5,997 nucleotides of DNA from an uncultured Eubacteriales bacterium (GCA_948607205.1 CAPERS010000023.1:1-5997); one strand, 5' to 3'; counted from the first letter of the stretch, positions 1 through 5,967 are shown. Notes: a model not told the origin generated them from the letters alone. Numbers and translations: made by a program.

Positions 1-420
1 TTCACCAATATAACATCCATTTTTCATACATATAAATAATATATCTTTTTGCAATTTGGTATTTGCTAAACCTAAATAATATAAGCAGTTTCGATAAGAA
101 ATATAGGTTCCATTGCGTTGAATAGAAAAATCTTCTGATAAACTAGCTCCTTCTTCGACAAGATTTTCGATAGCATTTAAATCAAAGTTTAATTTGTAAA
201 ACATATCAAATAATGTAAAATTTTTTATCAATTTTTCATCTTTACATTTTTGCAAATCCACCATAATTTTTACACTTTGATAATCCTCTAACAAATTTCT
301 TTTCTTTAAAGCGCTGTATAATTCTTCAGCCGTAAATTTATTTTGATTACGAGTTAATATTTTTCTTGCTTTTTCATACTCTCCTTTATCTAAAAATTTG
401 GTTATTTTACATATTTTCAT
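1..420 (-). CDS. Unrecognised protein, 5' part (cut by window edge)
   Basis: An uninterrupted frame of 140 codons starts with ATG at 420 and is still open at base 1, so the C-terminus lies outside the window. The start is supported by a strong ribosome binding site, AAGGAG followed by AAATTTT and ATG. The protein begins MKICKITKFLDKGEYEKARK and is rich in Lys, Leu, Ile and Asn. It looks wholly helical, with no signal peptide or membrane segment. Residues about 101-140 contain two stretches (LVEEGASLSE and CMKNGCYIGE) that recall the end of an ankyrin-type repeat, but the match is weak and no function is assigned. Leucine is coded almost only by TTA/TTG, unlike rny next door, which favours CTT. 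It is divergent from rny and probably a single transcription unit. That it is coding is fairly sure; the family is unknown. Confidence 0.75.
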   Translation of the reverse strand, partial: MKICKITKFLDKGEYEKARKILTRNQNKFTAEELYSALKKRNLLEDYQSVKIMVDLQKCKDEKLIKNFTLFDMFYKLNFDLNAIENLVEEGASLSEDFSIQRNGTYISYRNCLYYLGLANTKLQKDILFICMKNGCYIGE

Positions 421-435
421 AAAATTTCTCCTTAT

Positions 436-467
436 ATTATATATTTAATATATAAAGTTATGTTGAA
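436..467 (-). promoter_or_regulatory. Possible promoter of the left-edge gene
   Basis: Read on the minus strand, TTCAAC (462-467) could be a -35 box. TATAAT (436-441) follows after 20 bases, which is long, and an alternative TATATA (438-443) gives an 18-base spacer. The whole stretch is so AT-rich that several -10 choices exist, so the exact boxes are uncertain. It lies back to back with the rny promoter. Confidence 0.35.
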
Positions 468-490
468 AAAAATTATCTAAATAAAATCGT

Positions 491-520
491 TTGACTTAGA
501 ATTTGAAAATGGTGTATAAT
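491..520 (+). promoter_or_regulatory. rny promoter (sigma-A type)
   Basis: TTGACT (491-496) and a perfect TATAAT (515-520) are separated by 18 bases. The transcript should start near 527, giving a leader of about 40 bases that ends in the rny ribosome binding site (AAAGGGGA, 553-560). No riboswitch or attenuator fits in so short a leader. Confidence 0.8.
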
Positions 521-565
521 TGCAGTAGAAGGTTTTTTGAAACTTTCTATTAAAAGGGGAAATTT

Positions 566-2155
566 ATGAGCAGTATAAGCACACTATGCAATGCTGCTGT
601 AAATGCTGGGGTGATAAGTGGCATTATTGCGCTTCTTGTTGGCGCTGTTGCCGGAATACTTATTTTCAAACTTGTCATCAATAAAAAAATCGACAAAAGC
701 AAGTCAAATGCTGTTAAGATTATTGAAGAAGCATATGCAGAAGCAAAAAGCATAAAAAAAGAGTCTTTGCTTGAAGCAAAAGATGATGCACAAAAAATTC
801 GCGATGAGGCCAACGTGGAAGCCAAAGAGCGCCGTGCAGAAATTTTGAAACAGGAAGAACGTCTTGACCAACGTGAAGAGTATGTTTCAAAAAAGGAATC
901 TTCTCTTGACTCAAAGATTGAGCAATTCGAGAAAGATAAAGAAAAACTTAATGAAGAAAAAGTCAAACTTGAAAAAGGGCTTGAAGAACAAAAGAAAATC
1001 AAAGAGGACATGATAAAAGAACTTGAAAAGATTTCAGGTTTAACAAAGAAACAAGCCAAAGAAATATTAATTGAAAACGTCACAGAAGAAGCCAAGAAGG
1101 ATGCTGGCATTTTGGTTAAAAACATTGAAGATGAAGCACGCGAAAATGCTGAAAAGAACGCCAAAGAGATTGTAATGGGCGCAATTCAAAAATGCGCAAC
1201 TGAGATTTCTACTGAAATGACTATCACATCAGTTCCACTTCCTAATGACGAAATGAAGGGAAGAATTATTGGACGTGAAGGACGAAACATTCGTTCGATT
1301 GAAAGCATGACTGGCGTTGAACTTATCGTTGACGACACACCAGAAACAATCACAATTTCAAGTTTTGACCCTATCAGACGTGAAATTGCAAGACTTGCTC
1401 TTGAAAAACTTATCGTTGATGGAAGAATCCATCCAGCAAGAGTTGAAGAGGTTGTTGAGAAAGCAACAAAAGAAGTTGAGAGAACAACAAAAGAAGCAGG
1501 CGAGGACGCTTGCAACAAAGTTGGCATATTCAACCTTAACACCGAACTTGTCAAGGTTATGGGCAGACTTAAATATAGAACAAGTTATGGTCAAAACTGC
1601 CTGACTCACAGCATTGAAACATCTATCATTGCAGGACTCATTGCAACCGAACTTGGTGCAAATGTTGCAGTTGCTAAGCGTGGCGGATTCCTCCACGATA
1701 TCGGAAAGGCGCTTGACCATGAGATTGAAGGCACACACGTTTCAATCGGTGTTGACCTTGCGAAGAAATACAAGGAAAGCCCAGAGGTTATCCACTGTAT
1801 CGAAGCGCACCATGGAAATGTTCCATTTGGAAGCATTGAGGCAATCATTGTTCAAGTGGCGGATGCCATTTCAAGCACAAGACCGGGAGCGAGAAGGGAA
1901 AGTTTTGAGAACTATATTAAGCGCTTACAACAACTTGAAGAAATCGCTAACAGCTTTAAGGGCGTTGAAAAATCTTTCGCTATCCAAGCGGGCAGAGAAG
2001 TGCGCATTATCGTTAAGCCAAATGAGATATCTGATAATGAAGCAATGTTCCTTGCAAAAGATGTTGCAAAGAAGATTGAAAATGAAATGCAATATCCAGG
2101 ACAGATTAAGGTCAATGTCATCCGTGAATCGAGGTTCACTGACACAGCCAAGTAG
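566..2155 (+). CDS. rny: Ribonuclease Y
   Basis: RNase Y is the membrane-anchored endoribonuclease that starts mRNA decay and processing in many Gram-positive bacteria. The 529-residue product has the full family architecture. A hydrophobic anchor lies at about residues 15-36. A long charged coiled coil spans about 45-205. A KH RNA-binding domain with the GxxG-type loop IIGREGRNIR follows at about 234-243. The HD metal-dependent hydrolase domain has the HD pair at H377-D378 (GGFLHDIGKA), with H348, H391, H415-H416 and D433 as further likely metal or active-site residues. The C-terminus (YPGQIKVNVIRESR) is typical. Length matches the usual size of about 520. ATG at 566 has AAAGGGGA five bases upstream and leaves the anchor intact. 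The gene has its own promoter, and its TAG stop touches the 5' arm of the structured element at 2155-2287. Confidence 0.98.
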   Translation: MSSISTLCNAAVNAGVISGIIALLVGAVAGILIFKLVINKKIDKSKSNAVKIIEEAYAEAKSIKKESLLEAKDDAQKIRDEANVEAKERRAEILKQEERLDQREEYVSKKESSLDSKIEQFEKDKEKLNEEKVKLEKGLEEQKKIKEDMIKELEKISGLTKKQAKEILIENVTEEAKKDAGILVKNIEDEARENAEKNAKEIVMGAIQKCATEISTEMTITSVPLPNDEMKGRIIGREGRNIRSIESMTGVELIVDDTPETITISSFDPIRREIARLALEKLIVDGRIHPARVEEVVEKATKEVERTTKEAGEDACNKVGIFNLNTELVKVMGRLKYRTSYGQNCLTHSIETSIIAGLIATELGANVAVAKRGGFLHDIGKALDHEIEGTHVSIGVDLAKKYKESPEVIHCIEAHHGNVPFGSIEAIIVQVADAISSTRPGARRESFENYIKRLQQLEEIANSFKGVEKSFAIQAGREVRIIVKPNEISDNEAMFLAKDVAKKIENEMQYPGQIKVNVIRESRFTDTAK

Positions 2156-2287
2156 CGCGGAGCATTTGTCGCAAGCCATATTGGCGTGCGACAAACAAAA
2201 CCACCCATGCCGAAAACGGCAGGGTGGTTTTTGCATGCCACGGCGCTTACGCTTCTCGCAACAAGCGCCACGGCATGTGCTCCGCGC
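2155..2287 (+). repeat. GC-rich nested inverted-repeat element (four-way junction)
   Basis: The ends are a perfect 10-bp inverted repeat, GCGCGGAGCA (2155-2164) and TGCTCCGCGC (2278-2287). Three hairpins fill the inside almost without gaps. The first pairs TTTGTCGC (2165-2172) with GCGACAAA (2188-2195), plus an inner GCCA/TGGC. The second runs 2197-2231. The third pairs CATGCC (2234-2239) with GGCATG (2272-2277), then has an AC/AC internal loop, then GGCGCTT (2242-2248) with AAGCGCC (2263-2269). Only three bases (2196, 2232, 2233) are unpaired at the junction. By hand count G+C is 79 of 133 (59%), far above the surroundings. It could be a structured RNA in the 3' region of the rny transcript, a palindromic dispersed repeat, or both. 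I do not recognise a named family. The structure is seen directly; the role is unknown. The strand is given as that of rny. Confidence 0.8.
2197..2232 (+). terminator. Intrinsic terminator of rny (middle hairpin of the element)
   Basis: AAAACCACCC (2197-2206) pairs with GGGTGGTTTT (2222-2231). After an AT/A internal loop, GCCG (2209-2212) and CGGC (2217-2220) close an AAAA loop. The stem runs into TTTTT (2228-2232). The tract is short and mostly inside the stem, so efficiency is uncertain. The minus strand also ends in TTTTGTTTG, so it may work in both directions. It is the only terminator-like structure between rny and the next gene. Confidence 0.7.
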
Positions 2288-2363
2288 GTTCTGCAAAAAA
2301 AATATCACCTCTACTACTTTCAAACTTAAAGACAATATTGAAATAATATTATTAAAAAAATTT

Positions 2364-2404
2364 TTGACAAATTTTGCATATTTGTGAAATTAGCCGAATA
2401 ACAT
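2364..2404 (+). promoter_or_regulatory. Possible promoter of the multidrug-export family gene
   Basis: A perfect TTGACA (2364-2369) lies in AT-rich DNA before the gene at 2411, but no good -10 box sits at 16-18 bases. TGAAAT (2385-2390) gives a 15-base spacer. TAACAT (2399-2404) would instead pair with TTGCAT (2374-2379) over 19 bases. Either choice gives a very short leader. The gene probably has its own promoter because the rny terminator lies upstream, but the boxes are not settled. Confidence 0.35.
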
Positions 2405-2410
2405 TAAAAC

Positions 2411-3067
2411 ATGAAAACGATATTAGATTTTTTTGCAAACAATTTTGAAACATGTGTATGGCTTGCAGTCATACTCGTCGCACTCATTCCAACTCTGGAA
2501 AGTAAGATTGCGATTCCTTTCGCAATGAGTTCGCTTATATGGGGAAATGGAGCACTTCCAGCATGGCAGGCATTCCTATTCGCATTTTTAGGCTCAATGC
2601 TCCCAGCATATTTCGCTCTGCTTCTCGGCAGACTTTTCAGAAAACATACAACAGGTTTTGTTTCTGAAAAACTTAAAAAGCGCTATAAAAACAAAAGCGT
2701 TATGCTTGAAAAGCAAAACTCTTCTTTCAAGAAATATGTTTTGCTGTGCAGTTTTGTGGCTCTTCCAATTCCACTCACTGGCGTTTGGACAGGAAGCCTA
2801 ATTGCTGGCATGAGTTCACTCAAAAAAGGCTATTCAATGATTGCAATCACAATCGGAGCTCTCATTTCAAGCGGAATTATAACTCTTCTTTGCACAGTTT
2901 TTGAAAGTTCGATCACATATATTCTTCTCGCTTCGCTCATAATCATTATTTCATTCCTTGCACTTGACTTACTTCTCAACATCATCCGCTCAGCCAGAAA
3001 GGGTGACAAACCAGAAAAAAAACATTTCAAAAAGATATCACTCAAAAAAGAAAAAGACCTCGCTTAA
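2411..3067 (+). CDS. Small multidrug export family membrane protein (COG2426-like)
   Basis: The 218-residue product is an integral membrane protein with about five helices (roughly 14-40, 51-73, 108-133, 141-162, 167-193) and a basic cytoplasmic tail rich in lysine. Two family signatures are visible: PTLESKIAIPF at 27-37, corresponding to the P..E.R.AIP motif of the Sm_multidrug_ex family, and PIPLTGVWTGSLIAG at 119-133. The family name implies export of small drugs, but substrates are poorly established, so transport of a specific compound should not be assumed. Length is normal or slightly long because of the tail. ATG 2411 is the first possible start, since a TAA lies in frame at 2405-2407. 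No Shine-Dalgarno sequence is visible upstream. It is transcribed alone, followed by a terminator that overlaps its last codons. Confidence 0.85.
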   Translation: MKTILDFFANNFETCVWLAVILVALIPTLESKIAIPFAMSSLIWGNGALPAWQAFLFAFLGSMLPAYFALLLGRLFRKHTTGFVSEKLKKRYKNKSVMLEKQNSSFKKYVLLCSFVALPIPLTGVWTGSLIAGMSSLKKGYSMIAITIGALISSGIITLLCTVFESSITYILLASLIIIISFLALDLLLNIIRSARKGDKPEKKHFKKISLKKEKDLA

Positions 3068-3079
3068 AAAGGTCTTTTT
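3051..3079 (+). terminator. Intrinsic terminator overlapping the end of the export-family gene
   Basis: AAAAAGACCT (3051-3060) pairs with AGGTCTTTTT (3070-3079), a 10-bp stem with a loop holding the TAA stop (3065-3067). The 5' arm therefore encodes the last lysine-aspartate-leucine codons. The opposite strand also ends in TTTTT, so it may stop the convergent regulator transcript as well. Confidence 0.85.
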
Positions 3080-3116
3080 ATGTTTTAAACACATTCTGCA
3101 ATTTATATAAATCTAT

Positions 3117-3358
3117 TTATAGTATATTTTCCATTTCAGATTGCAAAGCATTGTCTTTTTCTGTTATTATACTTGCTCTATGCTTTCCAATTATTGCAAC
3201 ACTGACTGAAGTATTTTTTCAAAAAAGTTTTGACTGTATGCAATGTATTCTTTGCCGTTAGCTTCTACTTTGACTTTATATGTTACTGCATTTATTCTTG
3301 TTGATGAATGTCTATGACTTAGCCCACTACTTAATAGGAATAAACAAACCGGATTTTG
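3117..3358 (-). pseudogene. Frameshifted C-terminal remnant of an unrecognised small protein
   Basis: Two overlapping minus-strand frames join into one plausible protein end. The upstream frame (3358 down to 3194) reads TYKVKVEANGKEYIAYSQNF in its middle and then hits TAA at 3191-3193. The downstream frame reads SVAIIGKHRASIITEKDNAL and ends at TAA 3117-3119. They join if one A is restored in the A6 run (T6 at 3214-3219 on the plus strand), giving about 80 residues that end QSEMENIL. The alternating pattern suggests beta strands. There is no start codon: TAA at 3359-3361 closes the frame upstream. It follows the PadR-type gene on the same strand. It could be a decayed neighbour gene, or an assembly or sequencing error could account for the missing base. 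It is not assigned to a family. The rest of 3080-3395 shows nothing further that I can support. Confidence 0.5.
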
Positions 3359-3395
3359 TTATTATATAGCTCTTTTTTATTTATTTAAATTAAAT

Positions 3396-5180
3396 TTATC
3401 TCCAATATTTTATAAGCATTGCGCGTTTAACATAATATCTGAAAGGTAGCACCATGATAATCGCAACTATTGGAATTATTATTGAAGTTGCAAACTCAGC
3501 AAAGTTCTCGGTGTTGAGTCCGCATCCAAAGTTCACTCCAACAACAACGCCTGCTAAAATTAAGGCTAAGCCCCAAACATACAATTGTTTCATAATTGGA
3601 TTTGGCTCCCAACTTGTATGCCTTAAATAATTATATCCTTGGAAAGCAACGTCAGCAAGATAAAGGGCAGGGAACAAAATGAACAAGAAGTTTGTCTGGC
3701 TTGAAATAAATCCAACCGAATTTAAAACAGCAAACGCGATTGCACTAAGACCCGCAAAAACAGCAAAAACAATAAGGCTAGTTATGAAATTGAGCTTATT
3801 TGTGTTGTGGCAAACCTTGCTGTTCTCTTTTTGATAAGCACTAAACTTGATGTTCTGATTTCTGTAATATCCTTTGAGGTCATTATAGTCATAAAGAACG
3901 TTCGAAACTTCCTCATCTTCTTGACCAGTTCTGCTTTTCGCATAAATGCGAGAAATAATCTCTTTATGTGAAGGGTCGATTGTTATATCACGCTTTGGAG
4001 CGGGCAGTTTGTCTTTTCCTGGCGTAGCGTCAATTTTTAGTCTTGGTGGTTCAATCTTTCTGGCTTTCATCACGCTTGTATCACTCATGCGGGAAGTTAT
4101 GAACACACCGTCATCTTCATGCGTTTTAACAGGCGCTTTTTCTTCTTCCTTTTCCTCTTTGTTTATCATTGAGAAAAACTCTTCACTTGTCATGCGGTTA
4201 TTATATTTAGTCTTATTTTCAATAAGCGAATTCTTAAATTCTTCAACTTTCTGTTTAGTTCGTTCCTCAGAGTCACGCAATGGCGCTTCAACAGAAATGG
4301 CAATTTGGTCTTCCGCAAAACTTCTTCTGCGCCTGTAGCGGTTGATATCTTTTGATATATCATATATGCGCTTATTGTATTCATTCGCGTCATCTTTGCT
4401 TAAAAACACAGCATCATTTTTCTCGATAGTTTTATTTTCAACTTTATCTTCAAACTTTTCTTGAACTGGCTGAGTTGTTGACGCTTGAACAGATTGAACT
4501 GCCTCTGAAATTGAGTTGTCTTCCATAAAAACAGGTGAGGAAGTGGCAAGGTTTTCACCTTCGATTTTTTCTTCAACTTGAGAAAGACTTTCTTCTTGAA
4601 TTTTATTTTCTTGCAACTCGTTATTCTTATTTGGAAACAGAGCATTTTCAAATTGTTCTTGCATTAATTGCTGGAAATTTTCCTCTTTTGTTTCTTCTTT
4701 TGAAGCAGGTGAATTCTGTTCATTTAAAGATGAAAAATCAAAGAAGTCGCTCATGTCTTCTTGTTCAATTTCATCATCGTTAATGTCAGATTGCTGATTT
4801 TCGAAACTATGAGCAACTTGAGGCACAATTCTTTCAGGCTTAACAAGTTCAATAGGCTCGTTATCACCACGAAAATCTTTAAAAACATCGATGTGGTTTC
4901 TCTCGAACTCGTCTTTAAGTTCCTCATAAGTTTCACGACCTTTTTCAGTTATGCTGTAATATCTTCTGTTTGGGCCAAGTTCGCTTGCACGCATGTAAGA
5001 AGAAACCTGACCTTGTTTTTCCATTCTTGTCAAGTTTGAGTATACACTCGGCTTTTTTAAATCTACATTGCCACTTGTGCGAGCCTTAATTTCAGTTATG
5101 ATATCAAGACCATAAAAATCGCGTTCAAGCAAGCAATTGAGTATTAAAAATGAAAGTTGACCTTTTGCATATAATTCCAT
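3396..5180 (-). CDS. Membrane-tethered PadR-family transcriptional regulator
   Basis: The 594-residue product has three parts. Residues 1-103 form a PadR winged-helix DNA-binding domain: YGLDIITEI (23-31), the helix around SVYSNLTRMEKQGQVSSY (45-62), the wing RRYYSITEKGRE (72-83) and a dimerisation helix (about 82-103), close in size to compact PadR proteins. Residues about 104-455 form a long low-complexity linker rich in Glu, Lys, Asn, Gln and Ser, probably disordered. It has basic patches (RYRRRR, 281-286) and a twice-used RIY motif (271-273 and 411-413). Residues 456-594 hold four hydrophobic helices (about 463-486, 497-515, 533-552, 563-581) and a basic end (RYYVKRAMLIKYWR), which places both termini in the cytoplasm. 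Ordinary PadR proteins are soluble and 100-200 residues long. ATG 5180 has GAGGGA six bases upstream. Target genes and signal are unknown; the divergent metallohydrolase is the obvious candidate. Confidence 0.88.
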   Translation of the reverse strand: MELYAKGQLSFLILNCLLERDFYGLDIITEIKARTSGNVDLKKPSVYSNLTRMEKQGQVSSYMRASELGPNRRYYSITEKGRETYEELKDEFERNHIDVFKDFRGDNEPIELVKPERIVPQVAHSFENQQSDINDDEIEQEDMSDFFDFSSLNEQNSPASKEETKEENFQQLMQEQFENALFPNKNNELQENKIQEESLSQVEEKIEGENLATSSPVFMEDNSISEAVQSVQASTTQPVQEKFEDKVENKTIEKNDAVFLSKDDANEYNKRIYDISKDINRYRRRRSFAEDQIAISVEAPLRDSEERTKQKVEEFKNSLIENKTKYNNRMTSEEFFSMINKEEKEEEKAPVKTHEDDGVFITSRMSDTSVMKARKIEPPRLKIDATPGKDKLPAPKRDITIDPSHKEIISRIYAKSRTGQEDEEVSNVLYDYNDLKGYYRNQNIKFSAYQKENSKVCHNTNKLNFITSLIVFAVFAGLSAIAFAVLNSVGFISSQTNFLFILFPALYLADVAFQGYNYLRHTSWEPNPIMKQLYVWGLALILAGVVVGVNFGCGLNTENFAEFATSIIIPIVAIIMVLPFRYYVKRAMLIKYWR

Positions 5181-5200
5181 AATTTCCCTCGTATAGTTCG

Positions 5201-5229
5201 ATTATACTAACTTTTAGGGTATAAGTCAA
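5201..5229 (-). promoter_or_regulatory. Promoter of the membrane PadR gene
   Basis: On the minus strand TTGACT (5224-5229) and TATAAT (5201-5206) are exactly 17 bases apart. The start should lie near 5194, leaving a leader of about 14 bases that contains GAGGGA (5184-5189). TATAC/GTATA half-sites at 5191-5195, 5203-5207 and 5219-5223 surround the -10 box and could be an operator for autoregulation. Confidence 0.85.
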
Positions 5230-5240
5230 ACAATTTTAAG

Positions 5241-5260
5241 TTAATTTATATATAAATTAA
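5241..5260. promoter_or_regulatory. Perfect 20-bp AT-only palindrome
   Basis: TTAATTTATA (5241-5250) is followed directly by its reverse complement TATAAATTAA (5251-5260), with no spacer. It begins 11 bases upstream of the -35 box of the PadR-type gene. It may be an UP element or a protein binding site. AT richness makes such a palindrome less surprising than a mixed one, but a perfect 20-bp match is still notable. Confidence 0.5.
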
Positions 5261-5264
5261 AAAC

Positions 5265-5287
5265 ACTAGTATGCATTGCATACTAGT
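5265..5287. promoter_or_regulatory. Perfect 23-bp palindrome, candidate operator
   Basis: ACTAGTATGCA (5265-5275) and TGCATACTAGT (5277-5287) are perfect inverted copies around one central T. The site ends eight bases before the -35 box of the YgjP-like gene and lies upstream of the divergent PadR-type promoter, as an operator serving both would. No T tract follows, so it is not a terminator. The binding protein is unknown; the adjacent regulator is the natural candidate. Confidence 0.65.
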
Positions 5288-5295
5288 CAATTCGC

Positions 5296-5324
5296 TTGCT
5301 CATTTCTTCAAAAAAGTGTATAAT
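5296..5324 (+). promoter_or_regulatory. Promoter of the YgjP-like gene, giving a leaderless mRNA
   Basis: TTGCTC (5296-5301) and a perfect TATAAT (5319-5324) are 17 bases apart. Seven bases after the -10 box comes ATG 5331, so transcription should start at or next to the start codon. No ribosome binding site exists before it. Confidence 0.7.
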
Positions 5325-5330
5325 ATTGTT

Positions 5331-5939
5331 ATGAGAAAAATTTTAAGAGAAAAAAGAAAGACAATTTCAATTTCCATCGATAGAAGCGGTGATTTAATCA
5401 TAAAAACTCCGTCAACAATCAAGGAGAGCGAAATCGATAAATTTTGTGAAGAAAAATCTGCATGGATTGAAAAACAACAGCAAAGGCAAAAAAAGATTCG
5501 CGAGTTTAAAGATAGTTTTGATTTCGATAATTTTATCTATATCTTTGGCGAAAAAACACATCCTGAACAAATAAACTTAACTTATGCCATTTCCCAAAAA
5601 CTCAAAAATTTTGACTCTATCTATACTGATTTGGCGCAAAATCTTATTCCTATGGCAAAGGAAAAAGCAAAACAACTGAATTTTCAACTCGGAACAACAA
5701 AACTCACAAAATCCAAACATTTCTGGGGCAGTTTAGACCGTCAAAAGAACATGAAACTCAACTATAAATTGGTTATCTTGCCTCAAAGACTTATAGATTA
5801 TGTGATAATCCATGAACTTTGTCATGGAGTTGAACTCAATCATTCACCAAAATTTTGGGCACTAGTTAAATCTTATTGCCCAGACTATAAAAAACTTAAA
5901 AAAGAACTGGAACTTTATGCTTTCTTGTTTGATGAATAA
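5331..5939 (+). CDS. YgjP-like metallopeptidase-fold hydrolase (COG1451)
   Basis: The product, 202 residues from ATG 5331, belongs to the YgjP/DUF45 family of zinc-dependent proteins with a gluzincin-like fold. The zinc site is HELCH at 161-165 with a third ligand at H171 (NHSPKFW). Before it lie the family's WGS motif (132-134) and the strand MKLNYKLVILPQRLIDYVII. The N-terminal part (KRKTISISIDRSGDLIIKTP) also fits the family start. The usual WGSC cysteine is replaced by leucine (WGSLD). E. coli YgjP has been reported to act on UTP; the substrate here cannot be told. A longer frame begins at ATG 5271, but its first 20 codons run through the palindrome and promoter and lack family similarity, so 5331 is preferred. 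It stands alone, divergent from the PadR-type gene. Confidence 0.92.
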   Translation: MRKILREKRKTISISIDRSGDLIIKTPSTIKESEIDKFCEEKSAWIEKQQQRQKKIREFKDSFDFDNFIYIFGEKTHPEQINLTYAISQKLKNFDSIYTDLAQNLIPMAKEKAKQLNFQLGTTKLTKSKHFWGSLDRQKNMKLNYKLVILPQRLIDYVIIHELCHGVELNHSPKFWALVKSYCPDYKKLKKELELYAFLFDE

Positions 5940-5967
5940 AAAAGGAGTTGAAATAAACTCTTTTTTT
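5938..5967 (+). terminator. Intrinsic terminator of the YgjP-like gene
   Basis: GAGTT (5945-5949) pairs with AACTC (5956-5960) around a six-base loop. The stem is extended by a G-T wobble and by A6 (5938-5943) against T6 (5962-5967). The TTTTTTT tract is at 5961-5967. It begins within the stop codon and is symmetrical enough to act in both directions. Confidence 0.85.

Noticed and set aside
550..1164. Long minus-strand open frame opposite rny, and further antisense frames at 1186-1554, 1358-1738 and 1912-2335
   Set aside because: They are shadows of the rny coding strand: serine- and phenylalanine-rich products, no ribosome binding sites, and rny itself is unmistakable.
2155..2287. Cloverleaf-like fold as a tRNA or tRNA-like gene
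   Set aside because: At 133 bases with 10-bp and longer arms, no anticodon or T-loop consensus and no CCA-type acceptor end, it is not a tRNA.
2155..2287. The element as an insertion sequence or transposon
   Set aside because: It has terminal inverted repeats but no transposase and no visible target duplication in the flanks. A non-autonomous repeat remains possible but is not shown.
1614..2387. Plus-strand frame of 257 codons overlapping the end of rny and the structured element
   Set aside because: It is out of frame with rny, runs through the GC-rich inverted repeats and has no family features.
3080..3395. Possible CRISPR or tandem repeat in the long intergenic stretch
   Set aside because: No spaced repeat units are present; the only interpretable content is the gene remnant.
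3946..4338. Plus-strand frame opposite the PadR-type gene, plus those at 4535-4783 and 4761-5039
   Set aside because: No ribosome binding sites or recognisable domains; the minus-strand gene covers the region with a continuous, well-supported frame.
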